Origin: Neoceratodus forsteri
Lineage: Eukaryota > Chordata > Ceratodontiformes > Ceratodontidae
DNA: 64,000 nucleotides
Reading direction: 5' to 3'
Assembly: GCA_016271365.2 (NCBI GenBank)
Contig: JADMNL010000023.1
Location: forward strand, 603,852,501 to 603,916,500
Made by a program: the position numbers and the translations under genes. Position 1 is the first letter of the stretch, and every line of letters starts with the position of its first letter. Below are positions 10,991 through 23,185 of the stretch, in pieces. The notes below the pieces were generated by a model. The model searched no databases, was not told the origin of the DNA, and was given only the letters and a program-made list of their open reading frames with translations.

Positions 10991-13049
10991 AACTATAACA
11001 GTACATTTTGAGAGTCTTCTCCATTGGGCTACAGCTCACCCTCTCTCCTTCCCTTTCCTGTGTTTTTGTATTTATATTTTACTTGTTTTCCCCATTTTCT
11101 CCTTACTGTTCAGGACCCCAGCATTACATTGAATGCGTATGCGTGGAGCACACATCGCCATGTGGTTCGGCCCTTCTAATTGCCGGGCTCCCCGTAGCCC
11201 GACACTACCATCCGTCCTCCACTGGGTGGCAGTCAAGGGCTGGGGAAACCCCTCATCCCTCCCTGGGAGAGGACAGCCGCCTCGTGGCAGCTTTAATCCT
11301 GGTCCTTGCCCTCCCCCTGCCGACCCCCGGCAACCCAGGCTCGTTCCTGAACCCCGTTCGCCAGCATCGCACGAGGTGTGCCTTTCCCCTTTCTGAGGTA
11401 TAAGCTGGCAGGTTTGTCCATTGCCTTGTTCGGAGGTGTCCATAAGTGTGTTTTGTATACTGTATTTCCACTCCTGTCTCCCGTGCTGCTCCTTGTGTGC
11501 CTGGTACTTGTCTGGGCTCCTGGTTCCTCAGGGTAAGAGGTTCTCTGAGCTCATCTTTGGTGGGGAACTGAGGAGCCTGAATGTGACTGTCCATGATTAT
11601 ACAGGCATAAGTGTTGCATGTCATCACAGTTTGCCTCTGGCTAGAAAAGTAGTGTGTGTTCCAGATGCTGATAGCTTATAGTTTCAAAGGTGTGCTCCAG
11701 TGGAGGAGATTCTCTCGAAGATCTATTTTGTGATACCTGTTCTTTTTCTGTGTGAGAAGACATGTAGGGGAGGGGTCTTAACTCTGTCCCTGTGAGCCCA
11801 GATAACTTTGCCTTAGTAAATGTAAGCAGTCCATTGACCGCTCAGGACCACGACCATATGCGTAAAATCCCTCGGCATTTGTATCCGACTTTAAATGATG
11901 AAATATCAGTAGGTTGCTGGGGTTTTCTTTCATTTGCTGTCCCTAATGGCAGCACTTGGAAGCGCATTAGTTGGTATTGTTCCCACTTACAGCTGCCACT
12001 TAGCAACCATGAGGATGGTAACCTGTTTTACTCTAATCCTGCTTTCATTTAGCTAAAGCATGGTCCTGTAACTGTATTGAAATAGGCACTGTTTAAATTG
12101 AAGTTCAGTTTTAAGACCCACCAATACAAAAAAAAGGCACTTAAAATCTCAGTAGAATTAGTTTCATACCGAGTGTTGCATTTAATTATTCTGTTAACAT
12201 TTGGTGTACTTTACGCTGACAAAGAATCCTCCAATTGCCTTGTTAAGGAGGAGACCTTTAGCACAGTCATCTGATTTTCAAATATGCCCTGGTGATTAAT
12301 AAATCACCATCCATCCAGGCCAGAAAAAAATGGAAAGCATTAGCTAGTACAGTGAGAAATACTATGAACGACTGAATTACAAAGCCCCTTTTGCTAAACA
12401 CTCATGCATTTGTTTACCTACAGAAACTGAAAGCAGCCGAATCTGATATGTGTAAGCATACTGCTCAACTGGCAGTTAGCCAGGTACATCAGATTGGCCT
12501 CCCAGATGTTGATCACTGCCAAGGCAGTCTCGGGTCACCATAAGATCCAAACAGGAAGGGAGTGCACCTACAGGACTGTGAAGGATTTACCAAGTCTGGT
12601 TCGCTGACATGGCTGACCAGATTGGGGTTTGCATAACTCAGGGTAACAGCTGGGTACTAGCTTTCATCTGCCTGCTTTTGGGATGTGCACAAGGTTGCTT
12701 ATTAGATGTGCCTTACTGTAAAGGACTGCCTTAGCCTTCTTGGTGATACTTTATCTATTGTGAGAGTGGGCATTCTTGTGAGGATTCTGGGTATTTAAGA
12801 ATGAAATGTTTAGCTGCTGCTGAAGGGTGTGTGTGTGTGAAACTGGGTTTATGACAGGGTTTCTAGCCTTGCCTCTTTTTAGTGGGGATAAGTGTTATTC
12901 CGTTGCACACCATTATGTCCCATTCTCTTTTGAAAATGCTAGACTAGGCTGGATTTAGCGGTAAGGGCCATGCCTTATAGTCCCGGAAGGAAAGGAGAGG
13001 CACCTTCAGGGAATGAAATCTTTGCAGTGAGCTTCCCACTGGGGCACAC
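10991..13049. other. No recognised gene; GC-rich patch at 11120-11400
   Basis: A GC-rich patch at 11120-11400 is open in several frames on both strands, as expected from composition alone, and no frame shows a domain. The remainder is of mixed or AT-rich composition. A short inverted motif, GGTGATTAATAAATCACC, lies near 12290. I see nothing else that can be named. Confidence 0.4.
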
Positions 13050-13830
13050 AGGTTTTTAATACTAACATACTAAAATGCCAGCAGAATAGGCCCAGCGGTC
13101 TTTCGTGTCTGCTCGTTTGGTCAGCCCCCACCCTGGGAGCTGACCTTGCTGCCCCCCTCGCCTTCTCTGGCTTCTCCTTTCCCAGTTCTGGATATTCTCG
13201 CTGCATTGGATTTTGCTTCCAGAACCCTTCCCTTGCACCTCCACCCCTCTTGAACCCCTCCACCCGTCTCTGCCTCCACCAGCCCCTTAGGCGGCGCATT
13301 TCATGGCTAAACCACCCTCTCAGTGAGTAGCACCTCCTCCTTTCTCCCTGAATCTCCCCCTCCAGCTTCCACCCATGCCCTCTAGTGGCCCCTCCTCCTT
13401 TCTTGAAGCACCCTGACTGCTCCTCCCTATTTACCCGTTCATGTGCCTGAAGATCTCATCATGTCCCCTGGTCCCTCCTCTCTTCCAGTGTGTACATATT
13501 TGGCTCTTGAGCATCTCTCATAGGTCCTGTCCCAAGCCCCAAATCATTTTGGTTTGCCCTCCTGTGGACCCTCTCCAGGAGTTTAATGTCCCTCTTTAAG
13601 TGTGGCCTCCAAAACTGCACGAGTACTTGAGGTGTGGCCTCACCAAGCAGTTATACAGAGGAGTATCACTTCCTCCTTCCGGAGGTGACCCCCCAAGCGA
13701 TGCATCCCAGCATCCTGTTGGCCTTGGCTGCTGCCCTCTACAAGTCTGAGTTGTTCATCTTGACATCCACCACCACCCCCAGGTCCCTCTCAGCCATCGA
13801 GACTTGTAGCATCCCCTTCCCCCCACATGC
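13050..13830 (-). mobile_element. CR1-like LINE, 3' fragment (family 1)
   Basis: Read on the minus strand, the copy ends at 13050 with a tail through GCATTTTAGTATGTTAGTAT, identical in layout to the tails at 47470-47500 and 50142-50170. Upstream it encodes remnants of the reverse-transcriptase C-terminus (equivalent to LLERVQRRATRMIWGLGD in the copy at 46641-47500). It is 5' truncated and has no poly-A tail, as is usual for CR1 elements. Several single-base indels break the frame. Confidence 0.75.
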
Positions 13831-13929
13831 CCATAAATGTATTGGAGAAACTGAGAGTAAACATAATCCACGTTACCAATTTAGATAAACAGAAAATCAA
13901 AGCGTACCATGTCCAAAGAACCAGCACAC

Positions 13930-14930
13930 ACTAACAAATGAAAAAGCCAGCAGAAGGCCATTTGGTCTGTCTAGTCTGCGGGCATTGCAGGGTCCACAGC
14001 TTGAGCTTCTGTCCCTGCTCCCCTCCCCACTCTTCCCATCCTCCCTACTCATGATCCCTTACCTTACCTTTGCCTATCCCAGCCTCTCTTGAAGTTGCCT
14101 ACTGCCTTCCAGCGAGACCACCTCTTCTGGCAGTGCATTCCAAATGCCCACCACCCTCTCTGTAAAGAAATGCTTCCTAACCTCCCTCCTAAATCCCCCA
14201 GCTTAAGACTGTGCCCCTCATGTTATGGTTGCCACTCATCTTGAAGAGACCCTCCTTATCCACCTTATTTATCCCTTTCAAGTACTTGAAGGTCCCAATC
14301 ATGTCTCTTCCCCAAGAATACATTGCCCTCAACATCTTCTCTATGCCTTACCCTGCTGACCCGCTATCATCTTTGTAACCCTCCTGTGGACCTTACAGAT
14401 TAATGTCCTTTTGAGGTGTGGGCATCAGTACTGAAGTCCATACTCTACATATGGCCTCATCAGTGACCTGTACAAGGATAGTATAACCTCCTCTGTCCTA
14501 CTACTGATCCCCCTAGCTATGCATCCCAGCATCTTGTTTGCCTTTGCTGCTGCTTTCTTGCACTCCGTGGAATGCTTCAGGTCACTAGTGATCATCACTC
14601 CCAGGTTCTTCTCTTAATCTGATGCAGGTACCTGGACTAAATCCAGGTAGTACTCCGTCCTGGGATTCTTGGCTCCAATGTGCACAACTTTGCATTTCTT
14701 CAAGCTGCCAGATCCCGCACCACCTCCCTAGCTTTTCCAGATCATCCTGTAGGTCCTGTATCCTTTCAACTGTGTCCACTCTCCCGCAGAGCTTGGTGAC
14801 ATCTGTGAATAGGCAGATTTTGGTTAACCAATTTCCCTTTCCTAATGCCATCCCCAATGTCATTGATGAAGACATTAAACCACGCCGTCCCAGCACCAAG
14901 ACCCTGTGGGACCCCACGCCTTCAGGCATG
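13930..14930 (-). mobile_element. CR1-like LINE, 3' half (family 2)
   Basis: The minus strand encodes TDVTKLCGRVDTVERIQDLQ near 14815-14755, then DDLEKLGRWCGIWQ, the segment after the catalytic box of CR1-like reverse transcriptases. The 3' tail faces 13930, with AGTCTGCGGGCATTGCAGG on the plus strand. The copy is truncated upstream of about 14930 and has several frameshifts. Its closest relative in the window is the plus-strand copy at 31940-33447, which reads DNTKLCGRVDT. Confidence 0.75.
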
Positions 14931-15507
14931 TGTGGCCAAAACTTGGAAACCTGTGCTTCTCAATATTAAAGCTATGAATTCCATTCTCAATTTCAGGAAA
15001 GCTTTAATGAATCACTTAATCAAACCATGTACATGTAATTTGTAAATTATAATATAATATATCTCGTAAACTGTGGTGCCACTCATTCACTATCTGCATT
15101 GCTTTACACATGTGTTTCACATAGGTCCGCAGTAGAAAATAGGATTTGTATCTTAACAGTATGTACTCTTACAAAAAAAGTTTGATAAAAGGAAAAAAAA
15201 ATCTAATTGTTTTTAAAACAAATGTCCCAAGTCCAGAAAAGGACTTTCACTTCCCAGCCCTTAAAACAACTTTATAGTTAAATATAACTGTGTGTCAGCT
15301 GTTGCTGTTTCAAGAGTATAAGTTTGCCATCTAATGGGTCATTTTTTGTAATTAAATCAATAAAGTACATAATGTGATGAGTAACTTTATCATAATGAGG
15401 AGGGCATACAGTACACATGTTTAGTACAGAGTGTAGCATGACTTTTTTAGCCTGAGATAAGTGAATTGATTCCCTATTTAGTCCTTTTCCCTTATGCCTG
15501 CATTTAC
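14931..15507. other. AT-rich spacer, no gene seen
   Basis: The stretch is low in GC, with several A- and T-runs. No domain-bearing frame, RNA gene or named repeat was recognised. Confidence 0.4.
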
Positions 15508-15557
15508 ATGCCAACATACTAAGATGCCAGCATAGTAGGCCCAAAGGTCTATTGATT
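15508..15557 (-). mobile_element. CR1-like LINE 3' tip (family 1)
   Basis: The block ACATACTAAGATGCCAGCAT and the following AGGCCCAAAGGTCT match the 3' tip of the copies at 13060 and 50145. Only about 50 bases remain, and the next 3' end, of a different CR1 family, begins immediately at 15558. This looks like one LINE end adjoining or interrupting another. Confidence 0.55.
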
Positions 15558-16555
15558 AACATAGAAACATAGACTTTGACGGCAGATAAGGACCGCTAGG
15601 CCCATCTAGTCTGCCCATTTCCCTACCTACAGGATAGGCCGCAGATCCTAGTTAACCAACAGCCTATATCTTCCTGCCCCCCACAAGAATTGCCTTATGT
15701 CTGTCCCATGCATTCTTGAATTCTCCCACAGTTTTAGACCCCACAACTTCCTCAGGAAGGCTGTTCCATGCATCCACTACCCTCTCTGTGAAATAATACT
15801 TCCTCACATTGCCCCTGAACCGCCTCCTTCTATTTTTTAAATTGTGTCCTCTTGTTCTTGCAAGTCTCTTTTCTGAAAGATGCTACCCTCTTGGACTTTG
15901 TTGATTCCTTGAGGTACTTGAAAGTTTCTATCATGTCCCCCCTCCCTTCTTTCCTCAAGGGTATACATATTAAGCTCCTTTAGTCTCTCCTCACACGGCT
16001 TCTCTTGCAGACCCTGCACCATTTAGTTGCCCTCCTCTGGACTGCCTCTGTCCTGTCTATGTCCTTATGGAGATGGGGTCTCCAGAACTGGACACAGTAT
16101 TCCAGATGGGGTCTCACCAACTGTCTGTACAGAGGATAACAACTTCCTGTTTTCTGCTGCTGATGCCTCTCCTATACATCCCAGTATACCCCCGGCCCTC
16201 CCTACTGCCTTCTCACATTGCTTGCTAACCTTAAGGTCATCTGATATGATTACCCCCAGGTCCTTTTCTTGTTTTGTTGTTGTTACTACCTCCCCACCCA
16301 TTGTGTATTCTTCCTCTGGGTTCTTGTTTCCCAGGCGCATTGTTTTGCACTTTTTTGCATTGAATCCTAGCTGCCATACGTCTGACCATTCCTCCAACCT
16401 TGCCAAGTCCCTTTTCATCCTTTCCACGCCTCCTTGTGTATCAATCCTTGTGTATCAACCCTGTTGCAGATCTTTGTGTCATCTGCAAAAAGGCATACTT
16501 TTCCTTCCAGTCCCTCTGCAATGTCACTGATGAAGACATTAAAAATTTAAAGATT
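15558..16555 (-). mobile_element. CR1-like LINE, 3' half (family 3)
   Basis: The minus strand encodes ERMKRDLARLEEWSDVWQLG at about 16425-16365, then FNAKKCKTMRLGNKN and KDLGVIISDDLKVSKQCEK, typical of the thumb region of CR1-group reverse transcriptases. One open frame spans 16427-16065, after which the frame is lost. The 3' end on the plus strand starts AACATAGAAACATAGAC and reads GGCCCATCTAGTCTGCCC. The element is 5' truncated near 16555. Confidence 0.8.
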
Positions 16556-17966
16556 CTGCTTGAAAATCGGCACCCGTTCATGCCAGTGTTGCTGCCCTCT
16601 CCTCGTAAATCCCCCGGACCCCATCAGGGTTTCACCTCAAGATCGGACATTTCTCGGTTTTATTTGGTCATTCAATATTTGTTCCATGTGAAAATCTGTC
16701 TGCTGCCGCATAGTGTCACACAGTTCTGTAGTGGTCAGTAGTGCTTCTGGCTGGCTGCAGGCCAGAGGTTATCAAGAATCCGTGCATACTAGCACAGCAC
16801 TTACTTAGCATGATGTCCCTGCCCCTGTAGCCTTGTGGTGGTGTAATGCCCATTGTGAAAGCACAGGGAAAGGCTTGTGAGCCAGTTTTTTTTATATTGC
16901 AAAAGCATACAAGTTAGGACCGTGTCAGTGTTTTTTTGCAAACACTTTGTGATGATTTTTTTTTTTTTAACTTAATGATTTGAGTATCAGTAACAAAATA
17001 GTTTCTAGCTCACATTAATTCAGATGGAGTACATGTTGCATACCTGTTAGCTTCAATATCGGTCTCTGATCAATTTAGATCAAGGAGAACTGTTTATGGC
17101 TCAGATTTACCTAGCAGGCATTAAAAAGTAAAATATTCCAGTACAGTCTCTGTGTGTCAGACGAGTAATATCAAATTGTTGCAACACTGATTTGACTGTG
17201 TATGGGGCCCCAATTTTCTAAAGATAAGTAAATATTACCGCTCATTGAGTCTTCCTAACTGGTTGTTTACATGATTGGACTGCTAAAGTTCCTGTGTTCT
17301 TATAATATTTAACAAAGAAATTAAAAGATGAACTGGAGATGGTTGAAAGCCACCTGTTAGGGTTGGAAAACAAATTTTGTTTTAATTGAATTCATACCAT
17401 CTCATTCACCTTGGATCAGTTTCTTGCCCCAAATCATAGGCATGCTACCTTTAACAGTCTCTGAAACAGTTGCACATACTCTTGTTTGGTTTTGTTGCAA
17501 ACCAACTATATATAATTAAATTAGTCTGACACAAAATGGGGCCTAAAATTTGTAACATGTATGGAACAGTACCTTTAACCCCCCAAAAAAAAAAACCCAG
17601 TCTGAGAAGGAATTTTAGGTTATGAAAGTTTTTGCTTGGTGTGCACTCTGGTATGAGGGTACCATTTAAAGAAGCAACACATTACACTGGGTTTTGGTCT
17701 ATAAAATTTAATAGGTCCACCTAAGTTCTGGTTGATTAACCACACTCCAGACATCATTTCAGTAAAATATATTTGAGGCTGTTCATGTGAGGTTTGGAGA
17801 AAAATAAAAAACTGGAAATTCATTCTCTCCCTCTCTCCCCCCTTGCATCCATTATGGATCATACTGCTGAGCGGCACAGCCAACCTTTAGGGGGGGAAGT
17901 GCTGAATGTTTTTGTTGCATTTTTTTTTTTTTTTGTGTGTGTGCTTAGAAAGGGGGTAATGTTTTA
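16556..17966. other. AT-rich spacer, no gene seen
   Basis: Mainly AT-rich sequence with homopolymer runs (T-run at 16963, A-run at 17585, T-run at 17920). The open frames are short and carry no domain. No repeat family could be named. It may be old unique intergenic or intronic DNA. Confidence 0.45.
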
Positions 17967-18180
17967 AACTTGATTTCTCTCTCCTAAGCTGGTCTCCGGG
18001 CTTCCTTACTCCTGGGCTCCATCTGCTGATACAGACAGGCAGGAATCGGACCTCTGCAGCAGGGGACATCCAGCCCTCCACTTTCTGTCTCCCTCAGTTT
18101 ACTTCCTGCCTTCAGTGGAGCAGGTACTCTGCAGCAGAGCTCTGCCACAGGGGCAGGGCTGAAGAGACTGTAAGTTTTAT
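17967..18180 (+). repeat. DIRS-B left inverted terminal repeat
   Basis: It begins with TTTCTCTCTCCTAAGCTGGT, continues through CTCCATCTGCTGATACAGAC and ends in AGGGCTGAAGAGACTGTAAG. It is close to the left ends of DIRS-E (46035) and DIRS-F (60297). The partner repeat is missing. Confidence 0.8.
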
Positions 18181-20464
18181 AAAATTCTTTGTCTACTTGT
18201 GGAGCGACTATAGGATGGCTAGAAGCAATTGAGAATCGCGCCTTGGTGGGACCCAGTCTCAGCCTTGCAAGTTGCACAGACTGACCCCACTCTAAGCGGA
18301 TCCCCGTCTTTCCTGCCATTTTGGGCTCCCTACAATGGTCGTCTGGAAGCCATCGGGGTGGCAGGGACTCCTTAAGCACCGGAGTGCTTCTCGGGACAAG
18401 GGCTGTTCTATAGATGACTGGCTTGGTGGAAAATTTAAGCCTCTTGTCACCGGAAATGCAGGCAGTGCGCGGTGGAGAGCGCCAGGCCACTCTGTTTCGG
18501 TCTCCCCCACAACAAGCACCTGTAAGCCCTCAAGGCTAGGGAGACGTTTTAATTTTAGCAGCCCTCGAGTCTAGAGGAGCTCCGTATCCCAGCAATGCCA
18601 TGCGTCTGGGGGCAAGTACGAGTGCCTTCATGGAGCTGCTTTGGAGAAAATGTCAGCCGCTCGTTGATGGGCAACTCGTCGATGGGGTTTCAAGCAGTAT
18701 GCTGAGGTGAGCACAGGAGAGCGCTAGGCCTCTCGGCGACAAGCGCTGAGGAGAGCGCCAGGTCACTCGTTGCCGTTGAGAACAGCATTACGGGGGCGGT
18801 CCCAGATCGAATCTTTCTTTGAATGGTAGCGCTGGAAGATACCCTTCATTTGGAATGCCGAGGACACCCAGCAGCACTGTAGGGTTCCCACAAAACAAAC
18901 TGGCAGCCTTGCACAACGAGGTGCACAGCGCTGGGGTATTCAGCATTACAGGTTCCCCTGCAGGATTCGAGCGCAGTGCTTGAGGGGGGGCCCAAACGGG
19001 ACCAATGTAACCCCCTCTCAGCATGACAGCCCCCCACCCAAAAGAATAGCATCAGGGCACAAAGGAGGGGAGCAGCTTACTTTTTTGCCCTTAAGGGACC
19101 AGCAGCAATTCAGCAGCATAGCTCGAAAACCCCCAGGGGGAGGGGTGCATTGATTACAAGGGGAACAGGACCATTTAGGGCTTGGCCTCAGGCAAACCTT
19201 CCGGGCCAAAAAATGCCAGTGTAGATTTGTCCCCGCTTCTAATAGTGTTCGCCGGGTCACCTTACCTAATTGATGAGAAAGCAGTGTCTGCCTATGGCGA
19301 AGTCAAAGGAGGCAGCCTCTTTCTCGAAGACTGATAGTCAGCAGATAAGATGGGTCTGAACAAGTAGCCTGGACCCAGTATGCCTCTTGGGGAACCCCCC
19401 CCGCCCTGTATCTCCAGATGGGGGCCCACACAACACAAAATAAAGCCCCATCTTCATGCGAAGTGGAGCAGTAGTCCTCACAGCGGTGTAAGGGCAGCCC
19501 TCTTAGTGTGTGAAGAAGGAAGGAGGGGGGGAAAAAAGAGGTTTTAGCTGGGATTCTCTCCTCTGACGTTCCATGGAGGCTTCCACCCAGCCGAAACAGA
19601 CTTTCACCGTACAATTGCAACCAAATCTGCCTCAGCCTTCCATATTCTCCAGCTATTGTGGGACTAGCTATTTAGGAATGACAAAGTCCAGGATGCACCT
19701 ATCCGATGGCCTGGCAGATCTCTAAGATTCCCAAATCTGACAAGAAGCAATCTAACAAGTGGTTCCTCTGCCCCGGCATCGACCCTCCAAGCCAAGAGGT
19801 CTGTCATCCCAGCCGAAGGAGGGGCTTCTCTCAGAAACGCAGTGTATAAGAACATGGATGCCTCACTCATCTGGGTCCTCCAAGCATTGACAGCGTATCA
19901 GGGTGACAACTAGAGAGAGTTCCCTAACCAATCCTATGTTGCCCTAAAATGCTCTGTCTGAGGTCCCACTTATAGTCTTTTATTTTCCGGTAACTGATCC
20001 AGAGAGGAACAGAACTATTCCTCATCTGCTACGGTCCTTGAGGCGGTCAGGTGTGCTGCTTGGAGCAGGTATCCAGCCTCGACTGGCTGCAGCCCCTGGC
20101 TTCGGGTCTGGCAAGCAATCGCCTTTACAAGAGTCAGTTGGTCAACTCACCCAATGCAGGTAATCTCCTGTTTGGCTAAGCTCCAAAGGAGATAGTGAGG
20201 GATTATGAAGAGAGGCCAAGACGCGCATCCCACATCAAGAGGCAGGGGCCAGTCTTCATCTCGGGCCCCAGAAGATTTTTTGCATCAGCTAGCCTTCAGT
20301 AAGGGTCAAAATACTATACTAATTTTGTTGGAAAAAGATCATGCTATCCAGGCTCATCCCCCAGCAGGGGGCAGGTTTTAAAAGGAAGGGGGGGGGGAAT
20401 TCTCGGTCCATGGGCCCAAACTAAGTCAGACAGAGGGGTCATAGATATTACCAGCGCCTAATAC

Positions 20465-22630
20465 ATGCCCACACTACCTCATGTGGTGCCCTCCCCAACC
20501 CCGGCAACCCATATAAAAGGCAACACTACGGGCCATTACGGGATTATTGCAAATGGGCTAGTTCCCATTCTTTATCATACCAAAATGCATGGGGAATTCA
20601 GGCCAGTCCTAGTTCTCGAATTCTGGCATAGTTTTGTTCACAGCAGGCCGTACAAGATGGAAACCTCGTTATAAATCATTTTGAATAGTTGGGTCCACAG
20701 AATACCCTACAAGGTGGAAACCTGGTTATCAATCAGGGAATCGCATAAAAGTTTTTTTTTCGGCATCCATAGATCTGCAAGATGCCTATTTACATTTCCC
20801 ACTCAATAACGTCACATGCACGATCTCTGGTTCAGATTGGCAGAACAGTACTTCAGTTCAGACCCTGCCATTGGGATCTTCCTCAGGCCCATGGACAGGA
20901 TCAAGATGCTGGTAGTGGTCATAGCATACATTAAGACCCCACAGCTCAACCAAACATTACAAGCAGTGGCAGAGGTGGTCTGATACCTGCCGACACACAG
21001 TTTTCTCATCTTCTGGAGAAAGACTTCCCTAATTCCAAACCAGACCTTGAGCCTTCTGGGGGCAGACATCATGACACAAGTCCCCCGGATTCTGACAAAG
21101 CTCATCAAGGAGTTTCAGGTAATTCCTCAGCTGTCTGCTTATTTTTTCATACAGTTCATTAAGACAGAATAGACCCTGCCTCCAGTGACGGTCGTGGGGG
21201 ACAGAGGTCATGAAGGGTTGCAAGTTAGGTCATCCTCACCAAAACCGAATTGCAAACGATGCAAGCATTGGGAGCTGGGGAGAGCTCACCTACGTCAGCT
21301 GTTGGCACCGGGCAGGATCACCTGTTGGTGCCAGGCAGATGGTCACTATTAGTGACACAAAGTAAGCATAAATGTTCCCGACAGGAGAACAGTAGGCCAT
21401 GCCCAGAGACACTCGGAACAGCTATTCCCTAATCCGGATAGTCTGGTTCCAACCAACAATACATCAGTGTTGGCATACACCAACCATCAAGACGGCCCGG
21501 TGGCACGGAGGGTTGAGGCGCTGGACGCCACACCTCGCCACGCCTGGTGACCTGGGTTTGGGGTGAGCAGGGAGCAGCGGGGGTCTGCAAGGGAGGGATA
21601 GAGATTGAGGCGTCCGACCGACCTCTCTCTCTCTCTTCCCGGGGCGGGTGGAATGCGCTCGCTCTAGGAGCGACCTCTGGCGGTGGCTGGAGGGGTGCCA
21701 GTGTAGCGTTGCGGTGTAATGCCGGGGGGCGGGGGGGACAGAAAAAGCAAAAAGAAAATACCTCCTACACGTCAGGAGAGGACGGTGGCTCCAGTGGACC
21801 CTTCCACATCCCAAACATCGGCCCAGACGCGCCCAGGATATCTCTTTCCGGAGGACCCGACGACTTGCAGGTAGGCCCCTCATACTTAAGAGGTAGCCGC
21901 TGGGGGGAGCGGAATCCGCCCCAGAGATGGTACCGGGGGTCGGGTCAGCCTGCAGTCGTTCAGGGGAGGAGAGACCAGGGAAATGCAGGGGTTCAGGTTG
22001 GGAGTAGGGTAGAGATCCGTTTGGGCACTCCTGAAGGATGCCCGGGGTGTCAGGAGGATAAACAAAAAGTATAATAAAAAAAAAAAGGGGGGCACAAGAA
22101 GCTCAGAAGGCTAAGGGAAACCCTTTTTTTCTCTCGTTAAGCTGAGCACCACTGAGCGAGGTATATCCCAGCACAGGTAAATGTCACAGCAGACTTGACT
22201 TGGTGGTAAGGCTGGTCGACCAGGGGAATGGGAGCTAAAGGATAGTGCCTCTGACATATTGACAGAAGAGTGGGGCAATCCTCAAGACAGATTTTTTTTT
22301 CGCCTGCTGGCGGAACTCCAAGGTAAAGCTTTTCTGCTCCCGGGCCAAGGATGAACCAGCGGAGGTTCAGGACACCTTTTCCCCTAAACTGGGATGAGTT
22401 TGGTCTCCAGTATACCTTTCCTCCAATACCGCTTCTATTGAGAGTCTTTCACAAAGTGGTTCGGGACAGGACAGTCATGTTTTTAGTCTGCCCCTTATGG
22501 CCTTTACCGCACATAGTTCCTCATTATGATTTGTCCGTCAAGGTGACCATGTCTAACATTCGAGTTCAGCCTGAACATTCCCCATCAAGATCCGGCTCAG
22601 CATCCCACTTATGCAACTTGTCTCTAGGCT
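20465..22630 (+). pseudogene. DIRS-B reverse transcriptase-RNase H and methylase-like region (decayed, SINE-split)
   Basis: The frame at 20465-20674 begins around LPHVVPSPTPAT and reads GEFRPVLVLEFWHSFVHSRP, which corresponds to the reverse-transcriptase entry block of DIRS-A and -F. Further on, 20760-20830 matches the block for LQDAYLH in DIRS-A. RNase H parts follow at 21250-21490, ending at AYTNHQ where the SINE begins; downstream of the SINE, GTRSSEG continues the same domain (DIRS-A has AYINNQGGIKSSK). At 22360-22500 the methylase-like part is present. Stops and indels are dense throughout. Confidence 0.7.
21494..22086 (+). mobile_element. Long tRNA-head SINE, copy 1
   Basis: The copy starts with GGCCCGGTGGCACGGAGGGT, a tRNA-like head with an A-box-like part and a degraded B-box (GGGTTTGGGGTGAGC near 21553), and ends in an A-rich tail (AATAAAAAAAAAAA). 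It lies inside the RNase H region of DIRS-B. The head is shared with the copies at 26432 and 47750, but the roughly 500-base body differs from copy 2. Internally it has a donor-like CAGGTAGGC at 21867. No clear target-site duplication is visible. Confidence 0.7.
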
Positions 22631-22635
22631 CAGGC

Positions 22636-22800
22636 ATGACTATTGCAGTTTGCCCCAGCCTTAGAACTGCTCCGGAGGTGAAAGAGTTAACTTCCATGCA
22701 GAGCATGGAGCTTAGAGCGCGAGCTCGGTTCAGAAGCTCTGTTTGGCTGGTTTCAAACCGAAACCGTCAGATTCTTTACTCCGCCTCACTGAACAGTCGC
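22636..22800 (+). repeat. DIRS-C left inverted terminal repeat
   Basis: Reads ATGACTATTGCAGTTTGCCC followed by AGAACTGCTCCGGAGGTGAA and TGGAGCTTAGAGC. The reverse complement of 28540-28720 reads the same blocks with few differences. The outer part of the repeat is missing, so the left junction with DIRS-B is truncated. Confidence 0.85.
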
Positions 22801-23185
22801 TCTGGAGATTCCTTCTGTTGCTCAGTTAATTTCTTCGGTTTAAAGCACTATTTCTCGGTTTAATTTAACCGCGATGTCATTATTTTAACCGCAAAACTGA
22901 TCGGTTCAGGCTCTGTCTATGGTAATCGTAAGTAATAGATAGTGTTTTTTCTGTGTGGAACTTGTAAAATATTATCGGTTCGGTTGAACCGATCGAGTTG
23001 TATTTAAATATAAGTTTATAGCCTTTTAAGGCTTTTTAGAGTGTGGTTCCCGGTTCTTATCAGTTCTAAAAAAAACGGATTTCATTACGGTTTTTTCCAC
23101 GACCCGTGACACGGTTTGGAACCGATAAGGGTGTCTTGCCTGGCACTGCCATCAAAAGGGCAAGTTGGTTGGTTAGGCTGGCATC

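Larger units (their letters stand above)
17967..22635 (+). mobile_element. DIRS-B: decayed DIRS element lacking its 3' end
   Basis: The left inverted terminal repeat is at 17967-18180, then a strongly decayed gag (about 18900-20400), reverse transcriptase and RNase H (20465-21490) and the methylase-like region (22250-22630). The copy stops abruptly at 22635, where DIRS-C begins, and no recombinase or right repeat is found beyond DIRS-C. A SINE at 21494-22086 interrupts the RNase H region. Around 19660-19810 the gag segment parallels 61900-62100 of DIRS-F. Confidence 0.8.

Noticed and set aside
11008..11627. Overlapping frames of 86-131 codons in the GC-rich patch as a gene
   Set aside because: Open on both strands in several frames, Pro/Arg-rich, with no domain and no splice or start support. 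Best explained by composition.
18788..19870. Series of minus-strand frames (68-105 codons) over DIRS-B
   Set aside because: They lie antisense to the decayed gag of DIRS-B and show no domain of their own.
21494..21580. Functional tRNA gene in the SINE heads
   Set aside because: The head has box-like motifs but cannot be folded by eye into a full cloverleaf, and it is followed by a SINE body and A-tail.
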